A DNA stretch of 37,928 bases from a virus: positions 1 through 37,928 of the IMG/VR virus record IMGVR_UViG_3300009408_000017; one strand, written 5' to 3'. Below, one piece after another: positions 17,858-26,869 of the stretch (positions within the stretch are counted from its first letter, which is position 1; every line of letters starts with the position of its first letter). The notes under the pieces are model-generated. The model saw nothing but the letters and a program-made list of their open reading frames with translations, ran no database searches and was not told the DNA's origin. The position numbers were made by a program, and so were the translations under genes.

Positions 17858-20576
17858 GATACTAGTATTACTATTGATTTCTACCCAAGCTAACGCTCTC
17901 TTTATGAAGGATGGCCCTATAGGGTTTGGCGATAGAGTAAAACCCCACTCATCTACAGTGGTTCAAATACGCTCTACAACCAAAGGCTTTAAGGTTCCTG
18001 AAATGACTACTGTTCAAAGAGATCTAATCAGTTCTCCAGCAGCAGGTTTAGAGATTTTCAACTTGGATACAAACCAAAAGGAAATCTATACGGGAGTTAA
18101 TTGGGATACTTTAGGGGGGACTAAGATTGCGTTTAAGGTTAATCAAGTGGCCCATGGTAGAGCATTAGGTTGCAACCCTACTCCTGTTTATTTAACAGCA
18201 GGTATTTGGGTAGATGCTAAAGCAGACAATCAGGCAACACTGGCGACCCACGTTATCGTAGAGGTCATCGACGTAGATAATTTTACGGTTGCTAAGATTG
18301 GACGTTTTGAATGTCCTGCCCACGGGTTAACAGTAGAGAAAGCTTATTATACTTCTGAAGTAACAGCGGGTTCTCTAGTTTTAACAGAGCCTCCTGTCTA
18401 TTCAAACCCTGTATTATTCATTGAAAGTGCAAACATAATTCACGTTACTAACCTTAGAGCTTCAGCAAATACTGGAGCAGGTTCAGGAGCAGTAGCTTCT
18501 GTCTTTGGTAGAAATGGTTCAGTGGTTGCCGTAGCAGGTGATTACCAAGCTAATGAAATAACTAATATACCTGCAGGAAATATAGCGGCTATCGAGGTTC
18601 AGAGTGCTTTAAACGAAATCGACGCTGAGAAGCAAGTTCAGTCAGCGGAGCTTGATACTCTTGCCGGAATAGCAACGACCGGTCTTCTAAGTAGAACGGG
18701 GGCAGCGGCTTACTCCACTCGTACCCTTCAAGCAGGTTCCACGAAAATAACTCTAGCAAATCCTGATGGCGTTGCAGGGAATCCTTTAATTGATGTAGAT
18801 GAAACCAACATCGACCACGACAATCTTCTAAACTTTGTTCTAAATGAGCATATAGATTGGACGGGCTCAACTTCAAACTTTTCCACGACAGGAGCTCTAT
18901 CTTCTGGCCCTCAAAATATAACGGGAAGTGTTGCCGTAACTGGTCTTGTAGATGGTCGAGACTTAGCGGCCGATGGTATAAAGCTGGACGGAGTAGAGGC
19001 TTTAGCAGATATAACTGATGCGACAAATGTAGCTGCGGCGGGAGCGGTAATGGATGGAGATTTCTCATCTAATGGCCTCATGGCTAGAACTGCTGCAGGT
19101 AACTATACAAATCGTACCATAGTCGCAGGTTCGGCTAAAGTTCTTGTACTTGATGGTGACGGTGTTGCAGGTAATCCTAGCATTGACTTTGACGAAACTC
19201 AAATAGACCATGACAACTTACTAAATTTTGTAGCTAATGAGCATATAGACCATACTTCCATAGGTTTAGATGTCTCACTACCCACTTCAGGTTTAATTGG
19301 TGGAGGAGATGCCACGGCCAGTAGGACATTAAGAATTGATATTAACTCTCAGACATTAGACCCTGCACCTAACTCTATCGATGAGTTCTTTGTGTGGGAT
19401 GTCTCACTAAACACATTAAAGAAAACCAGGCTCCAGGACATTGTAGCTTCATTCACTCCTCCTGGAGGGGAAGCTAACACAGCTTCTAATGTTGGTTTAG
19501 GTTCTGGAGTCTTCCGTTCTAAACTAGGTATAGACTTAACCTTCCGTTCCTTTGTACCAGGCTCAACTAAACTTTCTATTGTACAAAATGCAGATGACTT
19601 AACATTAGATGTTGTCCCTGCAAATATTGATATAACTACTCTAAACGGATTTAGTGCTAACAACTATGTAGACCACACATCCGTTTCTATTTTAGGTGGT
19701 TTAGGTTTAAGTGGGGGTGGAAACATCTCAGGAAACCAGACACTTAATCTGGACATACCCTCCCTATCAGCAACCATACCTTTTGATAATGCGGATTTAA
19801 TCGCAGTATATGACACCTCCTTAGCAGCACATAGAAAGATGACCCGAGCGGACTTCCTTTCTGGTCTGGCCACAGCACCTGTAGATTCAGTGTTTGGTAG
19901 AACTGGGGCGGTCGTAGCAGTGGGGGGTGATTATGGTGCTTCTCAAATTACCAATGTTCCTAGTGGCAGTATTGCTGCTATTACGACTCAGGCGGCGGTC
20001 GATGAACTCGACACCGAAAAGGAACCAGTTATTACTGGGGCGGCCACAACAATTACAGGGGCAAATCTTACAGTTTCCCGAGCGGTTGTCTCAGACGTAG
20101 CAGGAAAGGTTGCTGTCTCAGCAACAACCGCTGCAGAAATTGGATTCGTTTCAGGGGTTACATCTAGTATCCAAACCCAAATAGATAATATCCCAGTATT
20201 CCCTGAATTTATGTTTTCTGGAGGTGTCTCAGCAGTTAATGCCAACGCCACAAAACCAGTTTCTATAGGGCATAACAGTGCTAATGGAGGTGTTATAATG
20301 CTCCGAAATGGAGAGATTGTAGGTATAACAATTAGAATAAATAACACAAGAACAGCAGGTACTTGCACAGGCTCGGCTCTTATAAACGGAGTAATTCAGA
20401 ACGGTGTGGGGGAGCAGGTTGTTTTAGACGCTGTAAATACTGTTAGCGATTTTCAAGTGATAGCAACACCTATTCAATTCGTAGCCGGAGATAATCTTTC
20501 TATGGAAACAGTCACAGTAGGGTTTGCTCCAACAGGCTCAGATGCTGTTATAACTTTATGGGTGAGGGATAGATAA
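17850..20576 (+). CDS. large tail-fibre-like protein with Sec signal peptide
   Basis: A 908-aa protein from the ATG at 17850, with AGGAG ten bases upstream. Residues 1-16 (MFKILVLLLISTQANA) are a typical signal peptide with an Ala-X-Ala cleavage site. Next comes a fibre motif with MTTVQRDLISSPAAGLEIFN near 51-70. Two copies of VFGRxGxVVAVxGDY (near 218 and 680) and two of NFVxNEHID (near 327 and 456) are repeats common in phage tail fibres. The C-terminal 110 residues look like a beta-sandwich. An exported fibre is unexpected, since tails assemble in the cytoplasm. It overlaps the fibre gene upstream by eight bases. Confidence 0.88.
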   Translation: MFKILVLLLISTQANALFMKDGPIGFGDRVKPHSSTVVQIRSTTKGFKVPEMTTVQRDLISSPAAGLEIFNLDTNQKEIYTGVNWDTLGGTKIAFKVNQVAHGRALGCNPTPVYLTAGIWVDAKADNQATLATHVIVEVIDVDNFTVAKIGRFECPAHGLTVEKAYYTSEVTAGSLVLTEPPVYSNPVLFIESANIIHVTNLRASANTGAGSGAVASVFGRNGSVVAVAGDYQANEITNIPAGNIAAIEVQSALNEIDAEKQVQSAELDTLAGIATTGLLSRTGAAAYSTRTLQAGSTKITLANPDGVAGNPLIDVDETNIDHDNLLNFVLNEHIDWTGSTSNFSTTGALSSGPQNITGSVAVTGLVDGRDLAADGIKLDGVEALADITDATNVAAAGAVMDGDFSSNGLMARTAAGNYTNRTIVAGSAKVLVLDGDGVAGNPSIDFDETQIDHDNLLNFVANEHIDHTSIGLDVSLPTSGLIGGGDATASRTLRIDINSQTLDPAPNSIDEFFVWDVSLNTLKKTRLQDIVASFTPPGGEANTASNVGLGSGVFRSKLGIDLTFRSFVPGSTKLSIVQNADDLTLDVVPANIDITTLNGFSANNYVDHTSVSILGGLGLSGGGNISGNQTLNLDIPSLSATIPFDNADLIAVYDTSLAAHRKMTRADFLSGLATAPVDSVFGRTGAVVAVGGDYGASQITNVPSGSIAAITTQAAVDELDTEKEPVITGAATTITGANLTVSRAVVSDVAGKVAVSATTAAEIGFVSGVTSSIQTQIDNIPVFPEFMFSGGVSAVNANATKPVSIGHNSANGGVIMLRNGEIVGITIRINNTRTAGTCTGSALINGVIQNGVGEQVVLDAVNTVSDFQVIATPIQFVAGDNLSMETVTVGFAPTGSDAVITLWVRDR

Positions 20577-20577
20577 T

Positions 20578-21495
20578 ATGAATAATTTAAAAGTATTACT
20601 GCTTGGTTTACTAGCTTTCAACGCAGTAGCCGCTGATTATTTTATAGTTAGGGATTCAGATACTGTGGTTACTGGAGTGTTCAAAGCTGACCCAGGAGTT
20701 GCACCAATCCTACATACTAAGTATTTTGAAACTGCTGCAGTGGATATTTCAGGCTGGAATAGCGGAACTACTATAACTAGAACAGGTGTAAATACTTATG
20801 TAAAAACTTCCGAAGTTTTTCAGAAGACATCCTTTGCGGTTAACGATATTGCAAACTCTAAGCTTTGGACGCACAGGATTAATGGGACTGTTTACGACTT
20901 CTCTAACCCCTTTACAGTACTTATACCTTTCAAAGCAGCATGGGCGACAGGGCCCACTTTCGCTTTCCTATTTGATTTGTCCTCAGTATTCTACGTCTAC
21001 CTCAAAAACGGTGGGACCAGTCTAGTAACTAGACTATTCGATGCCACATCTAACGAGTCTCCCGCCTACACCTTACCTACAGCGTTAGTAGATAATCAAT
21101 GGGTATGGGTCGGAATAACTTATGATGGGGCAGGTGGGTTTCAGTATATCTTAGATGGTACCTTAATAGCTAACACAGGCTCTAAGGTACTAGTAAACAA
21201 TGCCTCTATATTCAAGTTCGGAGAGCGTTCAGGCTTCACAGTTTCTCAAGATATGGCCATGGGAAATATCCTGATTCTGAATAAGGTAATATCTGCTGCA
21301 GAACTAACAGCGTATTATAATGGGGGTGTTTCTGTAGATGCTAGAAATGTATTTTTAGACTCTGAAATAGTGCATTATTACCGTTCTGACCTAATGCAAC
21401 AAACAACAGTTTTAGATAGTGGAGGAATCAGCTCTTTGCTTAGAGGGGCCTCTACTCAAAACGGACTACTTACTACAATAGATGTTCCTAATTAG
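20578..21495 (+). CDS. secreted LamG/concanavalin-like lectin-fold protein
   Basis: A 305-aa protein with a signal peptide (MNNLKVLLLGLLAFNAVAA, residues 1-19) followed by a beta-sandwich of the LamG/concanavalin type. Visible marks are VDNQWVWVGITYDG near 164-177, the FQYILDGTLI strand near 181-190, and the closing LILNKVISAAELTAYYNGG near 232-250. Such domains bind glycans or wrap phage receptor-binding parts. It starts two bases after the previous stop in the tail operon. Alternative: a minor tail adhesin that happens to have a hydrophobic start. Confidence 0.8.
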   Translation: MNNLKVLLLGLLAFNAVAADYFIVRDSDTVVTGVFKADPGVAPILHTKYFETAAVDISGWNSGTTITRTGVNTYVKTSEVFQKTSFAVNDIANSKLWTHRINGTVYDFSNPFTVLIPFKAAWATGPTFAFLFDLSSVFYVYLKNGGTSLVTRLFDATSNESPAYTLPTALVDNQWVWVGITYDGAGGFQYILDGTLIANTGSKVLVNNASIFKFGERSGFTVSQDMAMGNILILNKVISAAELTAYYNGGVSVDARNVFLDSEIVHYYRSDLMQQTTVLDSGGISSLLRGASTQNGLLTTIDVPN

Positions 21496-21503
21496 GAGAA
21501 CGT

Positions 21504-21725
21504 ATGAAGTTTTTAATTATATTTTTGATAAGTTTCAATCTCTGGGCAGCCGTTCCTATTTATAGTGTGGCGGACACAATCAAAGTAACCCCCCCTTGTG
21601 ATAAGATGAATATGGTGGGTACGATTATAAAGGTGTGGGGTGGGGACATACCGGCTTATATGGTTGAATTTCCTGATGGAGTTCAGATATTATTGGATGA
21701 GAACCAAATAACAATTAATCCTTAA
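21504..21725 (+). CDS. small secreted SH3-like protein
   Basis: A 73-aa protein with a good AGGAG site and a signal peptide (MKFLIIFLISFNLWAA). The mature part of about 57 residues has a KVTPPCDKMNMVGTIIKVW start, then a pair of strands ending YMVEFPDGVQILLDENQI, like a small SH3/KOW barrel. One Cys is present. The signal peptide is nearly the same as that of the protein at 24918. A run of seven C residues lies at 21589-21595. Function unknown. Confidence 0.75.
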   Translation: MKFLIIFLISFNLWAAVPIYSVADTIKVTPPCDKMNMVGTIIKVWGGDIPAYMVEFPDGVQILLDENQITINP

Positions 21726-21733
21726 GAGGTACT

Positions 21734-24700
21734 ATGAAGAAGATAATTTTACTTACCTTACTATTTATATCCCAATCTTGGGCCAACTACCCTGTAGTTC
21801 AGACAGGCGGTGGAGGTATTCCTATTTGGGCACCTACTACTTCCTACACTATTGACCAACACGTTAATAATGCAGACAAGTTGTATAGGGCCAATGCAGC
21901 CTTTACTTCAGGTGCTTTATTTGTACCGGCCAATTGGTCAGAGGTTTCTGATGATCTTAATAGAGAGATAGTCGTAACTGACACAGCCCTAGTTATATGG
22001 GATGGCGTTGGTGGAGATGATGTTAAGGACTCTGTAGTCACACTAGATGGTGCTGGAGTTATGGCAGGTGTTACTGAATTGACAGGGAATTTAACTGTTA
22101 ATGGAAACCTAGATGTACTCGGTACTATAACAACGTCTACGCAAGCAGCTTTAGATATTACTAATGCTGTAATCTCAGTAAATGTTGGGGGAAACCAAGC
22201 TGCTGCCAATGCCAATGATGCTGGCCTTGTTGTTTCTATTTCTGATGCCACTAATTCTCAGATAGGTTATGACTCTACTTGCCCTACATTTTGGCAAGCA
22301 GGTTTAGTAGGCTCCCTTGATTGTGTTGTTACTGAGACTATTGCTCAGTCCTTAACCAATAAAGAGTTTGGTAACTCAGCCTCTATAGACGCTAACCTCA
22401 TGTTGGATATGGTGAGTACGTCTAAGGCCTCTAGGCCTTTCCCTATTATGACTGAAGTTCAGAGAGATGCTCTAACTGCTGTCACTGGTTCAGGGATTTA
22501 TAACTCAAATACAGATAAGGTTAATGTTTATAATGGAACGGTTTGGAAAGCTATTGGTGGGGGAATCGATGCTTGGGCAACAGCTACAGTTTACACAATT
22601 GGGGATGTAGTCCATGAATCTAATAAGATTTATCTAGCTCTTACTAACCATACAGGTGGAGTTTTCGCCACTGACTTAGGTAATAATGAATGGGTTGAAT
22701 TATCAGATGACCTTAATAGAGAAGTGGCCGTTACGGATAACGCTATCACTAGATGGAATGGAGCTGGGGGAGATGATGTCCAGGATTCCTTAGTCATCAT
22801 ATCAGACTTAGGTGCTGTCACCGGAGTCACTGACCTTACAATTACAGGTAATTTAGACATAGGGCTTACTCAGAACTCTGTAGTTTTTGCAGGGGCAGCA
22901 GGAGTTCTTTCAGAAGATAATACTAACTTTACTTGGAACAATGGGACTAAGATTCTTAATGTTACTGGAGAAGTTGATGTAGATAACCTAAGTTTAAATG
23001 GAAATACAATTTCATCTACCGATGTGAACGGCAATGTAATTGTAGATGCAAACGGTACGGGACAGTTTAATGTTCTTGATTACTTCCTAATGCCTCACTT
23101 AGCTGACCCTGCTTCAAGTCCTGCAGCAGCTAGTTCTAACTTATTCTTTAAGGCCGATGAGGTTCTCTATGATATGGACGAGAATGGTGTTGTTAACCCT
23201 ATTGATAATCGCAATTCTAATGACGTATTAGCTAACCGCTCTTTTGAGAAGTCCTTTACAGGTACAGAAGATTTAGGATGGACAGCAGTCGGTGGAGCTA
23301 CAACTCAAACATTATTGAGTGGTACTGCTAACTGCGCACCTGGACAGGGGGACCAATGCTTACAGGTATCTCCCGTTGCTCAGACATTCACATTTACTCA
23401 AAATATAAATTGCGATACTTCCGATGGGCAACTCGTAGGGTTTAGCTCATGGATAGATACTTCGACTTATGATGTTGAGATGTGTTCTCTAAGAGCAGGT
23501 GTTGTGCAGGATTGTATTACTTATTTTGCAGGAAACTCATGGAAGAAAAAGAAAGTTACAGTCTATGCCAGAACAGGTGATACCTGTGGCGTTCAAATTA
23601 GGTCAGTCGCAGCGGCCAGTGGTGCGCTAGGAATTGATGGAGTTAAGTTTGAAACTGAACCTATTAAGTTCTCGCAAAAAAGAGTTTCCCAAGACTACTC
23701 AATAAAAGAAGTACAAAGTACAATGACTTCCCTTTCAGGGGAACTTCAATTCTCAGGTGCGGCCGTAGAATCTACAGGCGCAGTATCTCTAATAGTCGCT
23801 ACAGCAGATGGAGCAAATACTAGAACCAAATGGATAGCTCAGAGAGATTGTGTTGTTACTGTTTCAGCAGATGGACTTATAGTTTCCGGTTCTCGTTCTT
23901 TAGCTGTAGCAAAAAATGACGTTATATTAAAGAGAAGTTCTTATGACATAGTAGGAACTAATGCGACAGTAGGTGTAACACATAGAATAGAGCTTCTTAA
24001 AGGTGATTTTATAACCCTTGGTGTTGCCGGTTCACCAGAGGCCAGTGGTTTTGATATTGGACAGCAGCTAATAGCTAATGCGTCTTTTACTTCTCACGTG
24101 GGGATTGTAGCAGAAGCGTATGAAGAAGTAGCAGCAAGTAGTGCTAACTCTTCTCCTAATGATATGTCAGCTTCAATTATTGATGGTGTTAGTATAGGGA
24201 CTGTTACTCCTGCTAGAGAGACTCAAGACTTTATACAGGGGAATTGTGCGGAAGCTATTGATGGTACTTACGTTTGTACTTATGTCCCAGGTTTTTTTAC
24301 TTCTACTCCTAACTGTCAAGCCACGGTAACTGACGTTGACAATGATTCTATCCTTCATATTCTAGCTGAGTCTGCTAGTTCAATTACGGTTAGAACTGGA
24401 ACTAGTGCCGCAGGTGTAGTAGGTAGGGATTTTACTTTATCTTGTGACAAAACAGGTGCAGATATTAAGCCTGTAGAACTCGATGTTAATATTCCTTTTG
24501 GGAAGACTTGCAACATCTACCCCACAATTAATGATTATATTGTAGTTCTTAACTCAACCACTTTGTATAAAACTACCGAGATGGTGGCAACTAACGGGTC
24601 TTGTGGTTTTGTAACAGTTTCAGCTAACCAAGCCAGGCTTGTTCCAGGTACATATAGAATTGAATACATTGTAGGGGTGGGATTTGGTGCGGATTTCCTG

Positions 24701-24916
24701 TCAGTAAGATTACAAAAAGATGTGACAGGGACTCCTGTAACTATAGTAGAAAAGCCGAAAGTCTCAACACAGACCACCGCAGGTTCTAACACAGCTACGT
24801 TTTTTTATGAGTTTACAATAACCTCCACCACTTCCATTGAGCTTCAAACTAAAGCAGCTTTAGCCGTAGCTGGTGGAGAAATTCATTCAGCAGTATCAAT
24901 AACAAAGGTGAAATAA
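21734..24916 (+). CDS. large modular tail-fibre-like protein with signal peptide and duplicated binding modules
   Basis: A 1060-aa protein with signal peptide MKKIILLTLLFISQSWA. Two copies of a roughly 100-aa unit follow (about 29-130 and 277-375). Each unit has a Trp-X-Pro/Ala...Tyr...Val...Tyr...Trp carbohydrate-binding pattern, then SDDLNREIxVTD and a GGDDVxDS turn. A fibre motif PIMTEVQRDALTA lies near 237. The C-terminal third has C1q/jelly-roll-like beta segments (RTKWIAQRDCVVTVSADG near 697-714) and a Cys-containing end. It is probably a receptor- or surface-binding protein. Its export signal is unexpected for a phage tail part. Confidence 0.85.
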   Translation: MKKIILLTLLFISQSWANYPVVQTGGGGIPIWAPTTSYTIDQHVNNADKLYRANAAFTSGALFVPANWSEVSDDLNREIVVTDTALVIWDGVGGDDVKDSVVTLDGAGVMAGVTELTGNLTVNGNLDVLGTITTSTQAALDITNAVISVNVGGNQAAANANDAGLVVSISDATNSQIGYDSTCPTFWQAGLVGSLDCVVTETIAQSLTNKEFGNSASIDANLMLDMVSTSKASRPFPIMTEVQRDALTAVTGSGIYNSNTDKVNVYNGTVWKAIGGGIDAWATATVYTIGDVVHESNKIYLALTNHTGGVFATDLGNNEWVELSDDLNREVAVTDNAITRWNGAGGDDVQDSLVIISDLGAVTGVTDLTITGNLDIGLTQNSVVFAGAAGVLSEDNTNFTWNNGTKILNVTGEVDVDNLSLNGNTISSTDVNGNVIVDANGTGQFNVLDYFLMPHLADPASSPAAASSNLFFKADEVLYDMDENGVVNPIDNRNSNDVLANRSFEKSFTGTEDLGWTAVGGATTQTLLSGTANCAPGQGDQCLQVSPVAQTFTFTQNINCDTSDGQLVGFSSWIDTSTYDVEMCSLRAGVVQDCITYFAGNSWKKKKVTVYARTGDTCGVQIRSVAAASGALGIDGVKFETEPIKFSQKRVSQDYSIKEVQSTMTSLSGELQFSGAAVESTGAVSLIVATADGANTRTKWIAQRDCVVTVSADGLIVSGSRSLAVAKNDVILKRSSYDIVGTNATVGVTHRIELLKGDFITLGVAGSPEASGFDIGQQLIANASFTSHVGIVAEAYEEVAASSANSSPNDMSASIIDGVSIGTVTPARETQDFIQGNCAEAIDGTYVCTYVPGFFTSTPNCQATVTDVDNDSILHILAESASSITVRTGTSAAGVVGRDFTLSCDKTGADIKPVELDVNIPFGKTCNIYPTINDYIVVLNSTTLYKTTEMVATNGSCGFVTVSANQARLVPGTYRIEYIVGVGFGADFLSVRLQKDVTGTPVTIVEKPKVSTQTTAGSNTATFFYEFTITSTTSIELQTKAALAVAGGEIHSAVSITKVK

Positions 24917-24917
24917 T

Positions 24918-25469
24918 ATGAAATACTTATTGATGTTTTTAATTTCCTTCAACCTTTTAGCTGCAGTTTATCCTCGTATTGATAAACTTACAGTCAAGAA
25001 GACCAGGTATAGACTCCTTAAGCGGATGAACAAGGTGTGTGACTTCTCGGTTAAGCCTTATACTTGTGAAGGTGGGCGACCTACCTCTTTTGCTATGGAG
25101 AATGAGCTTGTCCTACTCAAAGCTGAACTCTACATCAAAGAGGATGCTAGGTTAGCAGAGAGGGCAAGAATTAAGGACTTAAAAAAGAGGTTCAAAAAGA
25201 TTAAACATTCAAAGCATAAGGTTCTTAAGGTATCTAATCCTGCAGCTTGGTTTAGGGATAATAAGAAGTCTATGGATAAAGCATTAATGGAATCTAAAAT
25301 GCAAGAATTAGAAGCCGCAGATGCCCAAGTTAAGATAGACTTAAAGGCTAAAGGGGATGTTAAAACCGCTAAAGATGCCCAAAAGAGTTCTGATTGTGTA
25401 AAATTAAAGAACAGCAATAAGTACCCATTATATTTAAAAAGGCTATTCTATGAAAAACTCTGTAATTAA
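24918..25469 (+). CDS. secreted basic coiled-coil protein of unknown function
   Basis: A 183-aa protein with a signal peptide (MKYLLMFLISFNLLAA). The mature part is strongly basic and helical, with a Lys-rich stretch LKKRFKKIKHSKHKVLK near 91-107 and four Cys (two near residues 41 and 49, two near the C-terminus) that could form disulphides in the periplasm. No family recognised. It closes the block of exported proteins and overlaps the next membrane-protein gene by 20 bases, linking the block to the lysis genes. Confidence 0.75.
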   Translation: MKYLLMFLISFNLLAAVYPRIDKLTVKKTRYRLLKRMNKVCDFSVKPYTCEGGRPTSFAMENELVLLKAELYIKEDARLAERARIKDLKKRFKKIKHSKHKVLKVSNPAAWFRDNKKSMDKALMESKMQELEAADAQVKIDLKAKGDVKTAKDAQKSSDCVKLKNSNKYPLYLKRLFYEKLCN

Positions 25470-25671
25470 TAAGGTAATCCCCTCCCTAATTGTGGGAGGT
25501 ATTGTAGGTCTGTTAGGTCTATTTATAGATGTTCAGGCCACTAAGGCCCAAGTATCTGCTAACGCAGAGCAGATTGGAGTTTCCCATAAAAACAATAAAC
25601 TGATATGCTTAATGTCTGTCAAACTAGAAATGAAAAAAGAAGATGTAGAAAGATTCTGCGTCAAATATTAA
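25450..25671 (+). CDS. small single-span membrane protein (possible spanin or holin partner)
   Basis: A 73-aa protein with one hydrophobic span at about residues 9-27 (VIPSLIVGGIVGLLGLFID), then a short coiled coil with two Cys at the C-terminal side. The topology, short N-terminus in and soluble C-terminus out, fits an inner-membrane spanin or an antiholin-like protein. Position, just before the holin-like gene, supports a lysis role. AAAAGG lies eight bases before the ATG. The role is inferred. Confidence 0.7.
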   Translation: MKNSVINKVIPSLIVGGIVGLLGLFIDVQATKAQVSANAEQIGVSHKNNKLICLMSVKLEMKKEDVERFCVKY

Positions 25672-25681
25672 GGGAGTATAT

Positions 25682-25873
25682 ATGAATGGTTCAAAAAGCC
25701 TATTAACATCTAAAACATTTTGGGGGGCTATGTTAATGTTAGCCTCTACTGCAGGAACTTATTTTAAAGTTGATTTGGGCGACCCTTCTGCTTGGGTTAC
25801 TGCTATCACTGGTTTAGCTGGATCTATATTAGCTATTATTGGTCGTGTTAAAGCGGTTAAGAGAATTGGGTAA
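25682..25873 (+). CDS. holin-like protein
   Basis: A 63-aa protein with two hydrophobic spans (about 12-28 and 38-54) joined by a short polar loop with DLGDPS, and a positively charged tail (GRVKAVKRIG). Small size, two spans and a basic C-terminus fit a class II holin, and the N-terminal KTFWGAML pattern is common in small phage holins. GGGAG precedes the ATG. Its stop overlaps the next start (TAATG). It would open the inner membrane for the amidase encoded at 26866. Confidence 0.75.
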   Translation: MNGSKSLLTSKTFWGAMLMLASTAGTYFKVDLGDPSAWVTAITGLAGSILAIIGRVKAVKRIG

Positions 25874-26106
25874 TGACCTTAGCTCTAATCCAAACACTAA
25901 AAACTGGTTTATCCTTGTGGTTGCACAAGGATAAGACCAAATATCTCAACAAAGTTATTAAACTAGAGAAGGCCTATTATGTCGAAGATAATAAAGTTAC
26001 CGAAGATAAAGACCGTAGGGACTTTGCTGTGCTTGATAACATTGACTTTGAGTTGCGCCTCATCAGCGAAGCGTTTAATTCCCAAGTTGGAAAAACGAAC
26101 ACTTAG
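25873..26106 (+). CDS. small lysis-cassette protein overlapping a lipoprotein gene
   Basis: A 77-aa helical, charged protein with an amphipathic N-terminus (LIQTLKTGLSLWL) and a Lys/Glu/Asp-rich body (NIDFELRLISEAF near the end). The TAATG overlap couples it to the holin-like gene. More than half of it overlaps the lipoprotein gene at 25979 in another frame. That arrangement recalls Rz/Rz1, but I see no clear membrane span, so it may be an atypical inner spanin or simply a conserved unknown protein. Confidence 0.65.
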   Translation: MTLALIQTLKTGLSLWLHKDKTKYLNKVIKLEKAYYVEDNKVTEDKDRRDFAVLDNIDFELRLISEAFNSQVGKTNT

Positions 26107-26281
26107 AATAGCTAAAGACTTCCCTGGTTTCTATTACCAGTATTGTAAAAATAATGTTTGGTACTCAAAAAATAAATGTAAAAAGGGTGAGTGGCAGGTT
26201 GATAAGTATGACTTGCAAGATGAAACTACAAGGAAGAAACTCATTAATATGGGCTTCCTCCTCAAAGTCCGTAAGCGTTAA
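25979..26281 (+). CDS. lipoprotein, o-spanin-like
   Basis: A 100-aa protein with an N-terminal signal ending in a lipobox: GTLLCLITLTLSC, with Cys near residue 26. The mature part is basic (LIPKLEKRTLRIAKDF) with two further Cys and a YYQYCKNNVWYSKNKC segment. The lipobox, small size and nesting in the 3' half of the preceding gene resemble Rz1-type outer-membrane spanins. It is longer than typical Rz1 and not Pro-rich, so the call is tentative. It is the last rightward gene before the bidirectional terminator. Confidence 0.7.
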   Translation: MSKIIKLPKIKTVGTLLCLITLTLSCASSAKRLIPKLEKRTLRIAKDFPGFYYQYCKNNVWYSKNKCKKGEWQVDKYDLQDETTRKKLINMGFLLKVRKR

Positions 26282-26285
26282 TTTT

Positions 26286-26311
26286 AAACTGGCGGATATA
26301 TCCGCCAGTTT
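26286..26311. terminator. bidirectional terminator between late and early arms
   Basis: A perfect 11-bp stem AAACTGGCGGA/TCCGCCAGTTT with a TATA loop lies between the convergent genes ending at 26281 and 26321. T-rich bases flank it on the right and A-rich bases on the left, so it can stop transcription from both sides. Confidence 0.9.
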
Positions 26312-26320
26312 ACTATTTTA

Positions 26321-26869
26321 CTACTCTTTGTCAAGTTTTTTCTTTGCTTCTTCCTTATCTGCTCTTAGTTTCTTCTTAGCTACACCTTCAGCAACAACCT
26401 TGGCATATTGTAAATTAATTTGCTTCTCCCTAACTAGAAGGTACTGATTAGCTACATTTCCCAACTTGTTCTTATTAATGAACTCACGTAGAAGTCCAGC
26501 TTCCTGGTACTTATCTGCATATTGTTCCAAAACTAAATCTTGGTCTTCAATAAGCTCCTGAGTCTTACCTCTAAGGTGAGCATAGTCATCCATCAAACCT
26601 TGAATATGTGGCCAGAGCGTGTCGTGGTAAAGACGGATGTTCAAGTCCGTATTTGGTAGGTTGAACTTCACCTTGCGCATGATGTACTCCCACATGGCAC
26701 GGTCAGATTCTAAACCTGTGTCAGGCCAGCCACCTGGAGGATTTGGTGACCCCTTAAGCATTGCTTTAGTCTCATCGGCAATTCTGTGGGCCTTAAAGAG
26801 ATTCTCCTTAAGCACCTGCTCATCAACAATGACGTTCTCGCCAATTGCCTCATCTACTTCTCTATTCAT
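26321..26869 (-). CDS. unknown helical protein, last gene of the leftward operon
   Basis: A 182-aa protein, mostly helical, with a Pro/Gly-rich turn near 41-50 (SPNPPGGWPD) and a strongly basic C-terminus (AKKKLRADKEEAKKKL). AAGGAGG lies just before the ATG, which overlaps the end of the amidase gene by four bases (ATGA). No family recognised. Its place after the endolysin would fit a regulator or accessory of lysis, but nothing in the sequence shows this. Confidence 0.7.
   Translation of the reverse strand: MNREVDEAIGENVIVDEQVLKENLFKAHRIADETKAMLKGSPNPPGGWPDTGLESDRAMWEYIMRKVKFNLPNTDLNIRLYHDTLWPHIQGLMDDYAHLRGKTQELIEDQDLVLEQYADKYQEAGLLREFINKNKLGNVANQYLLVREKQINLQYAKVVAEGVAKKKLRADKEEAKKKLDKE

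Noticed and set aside
18589-19068. A 159-aa minus-strand open frame opposite the large exported fibre gene
   Set aside because: It is antisense to a repeat-rich fibre with clear domains, has low-complexity composition and no ribosome binding site or operon partner.
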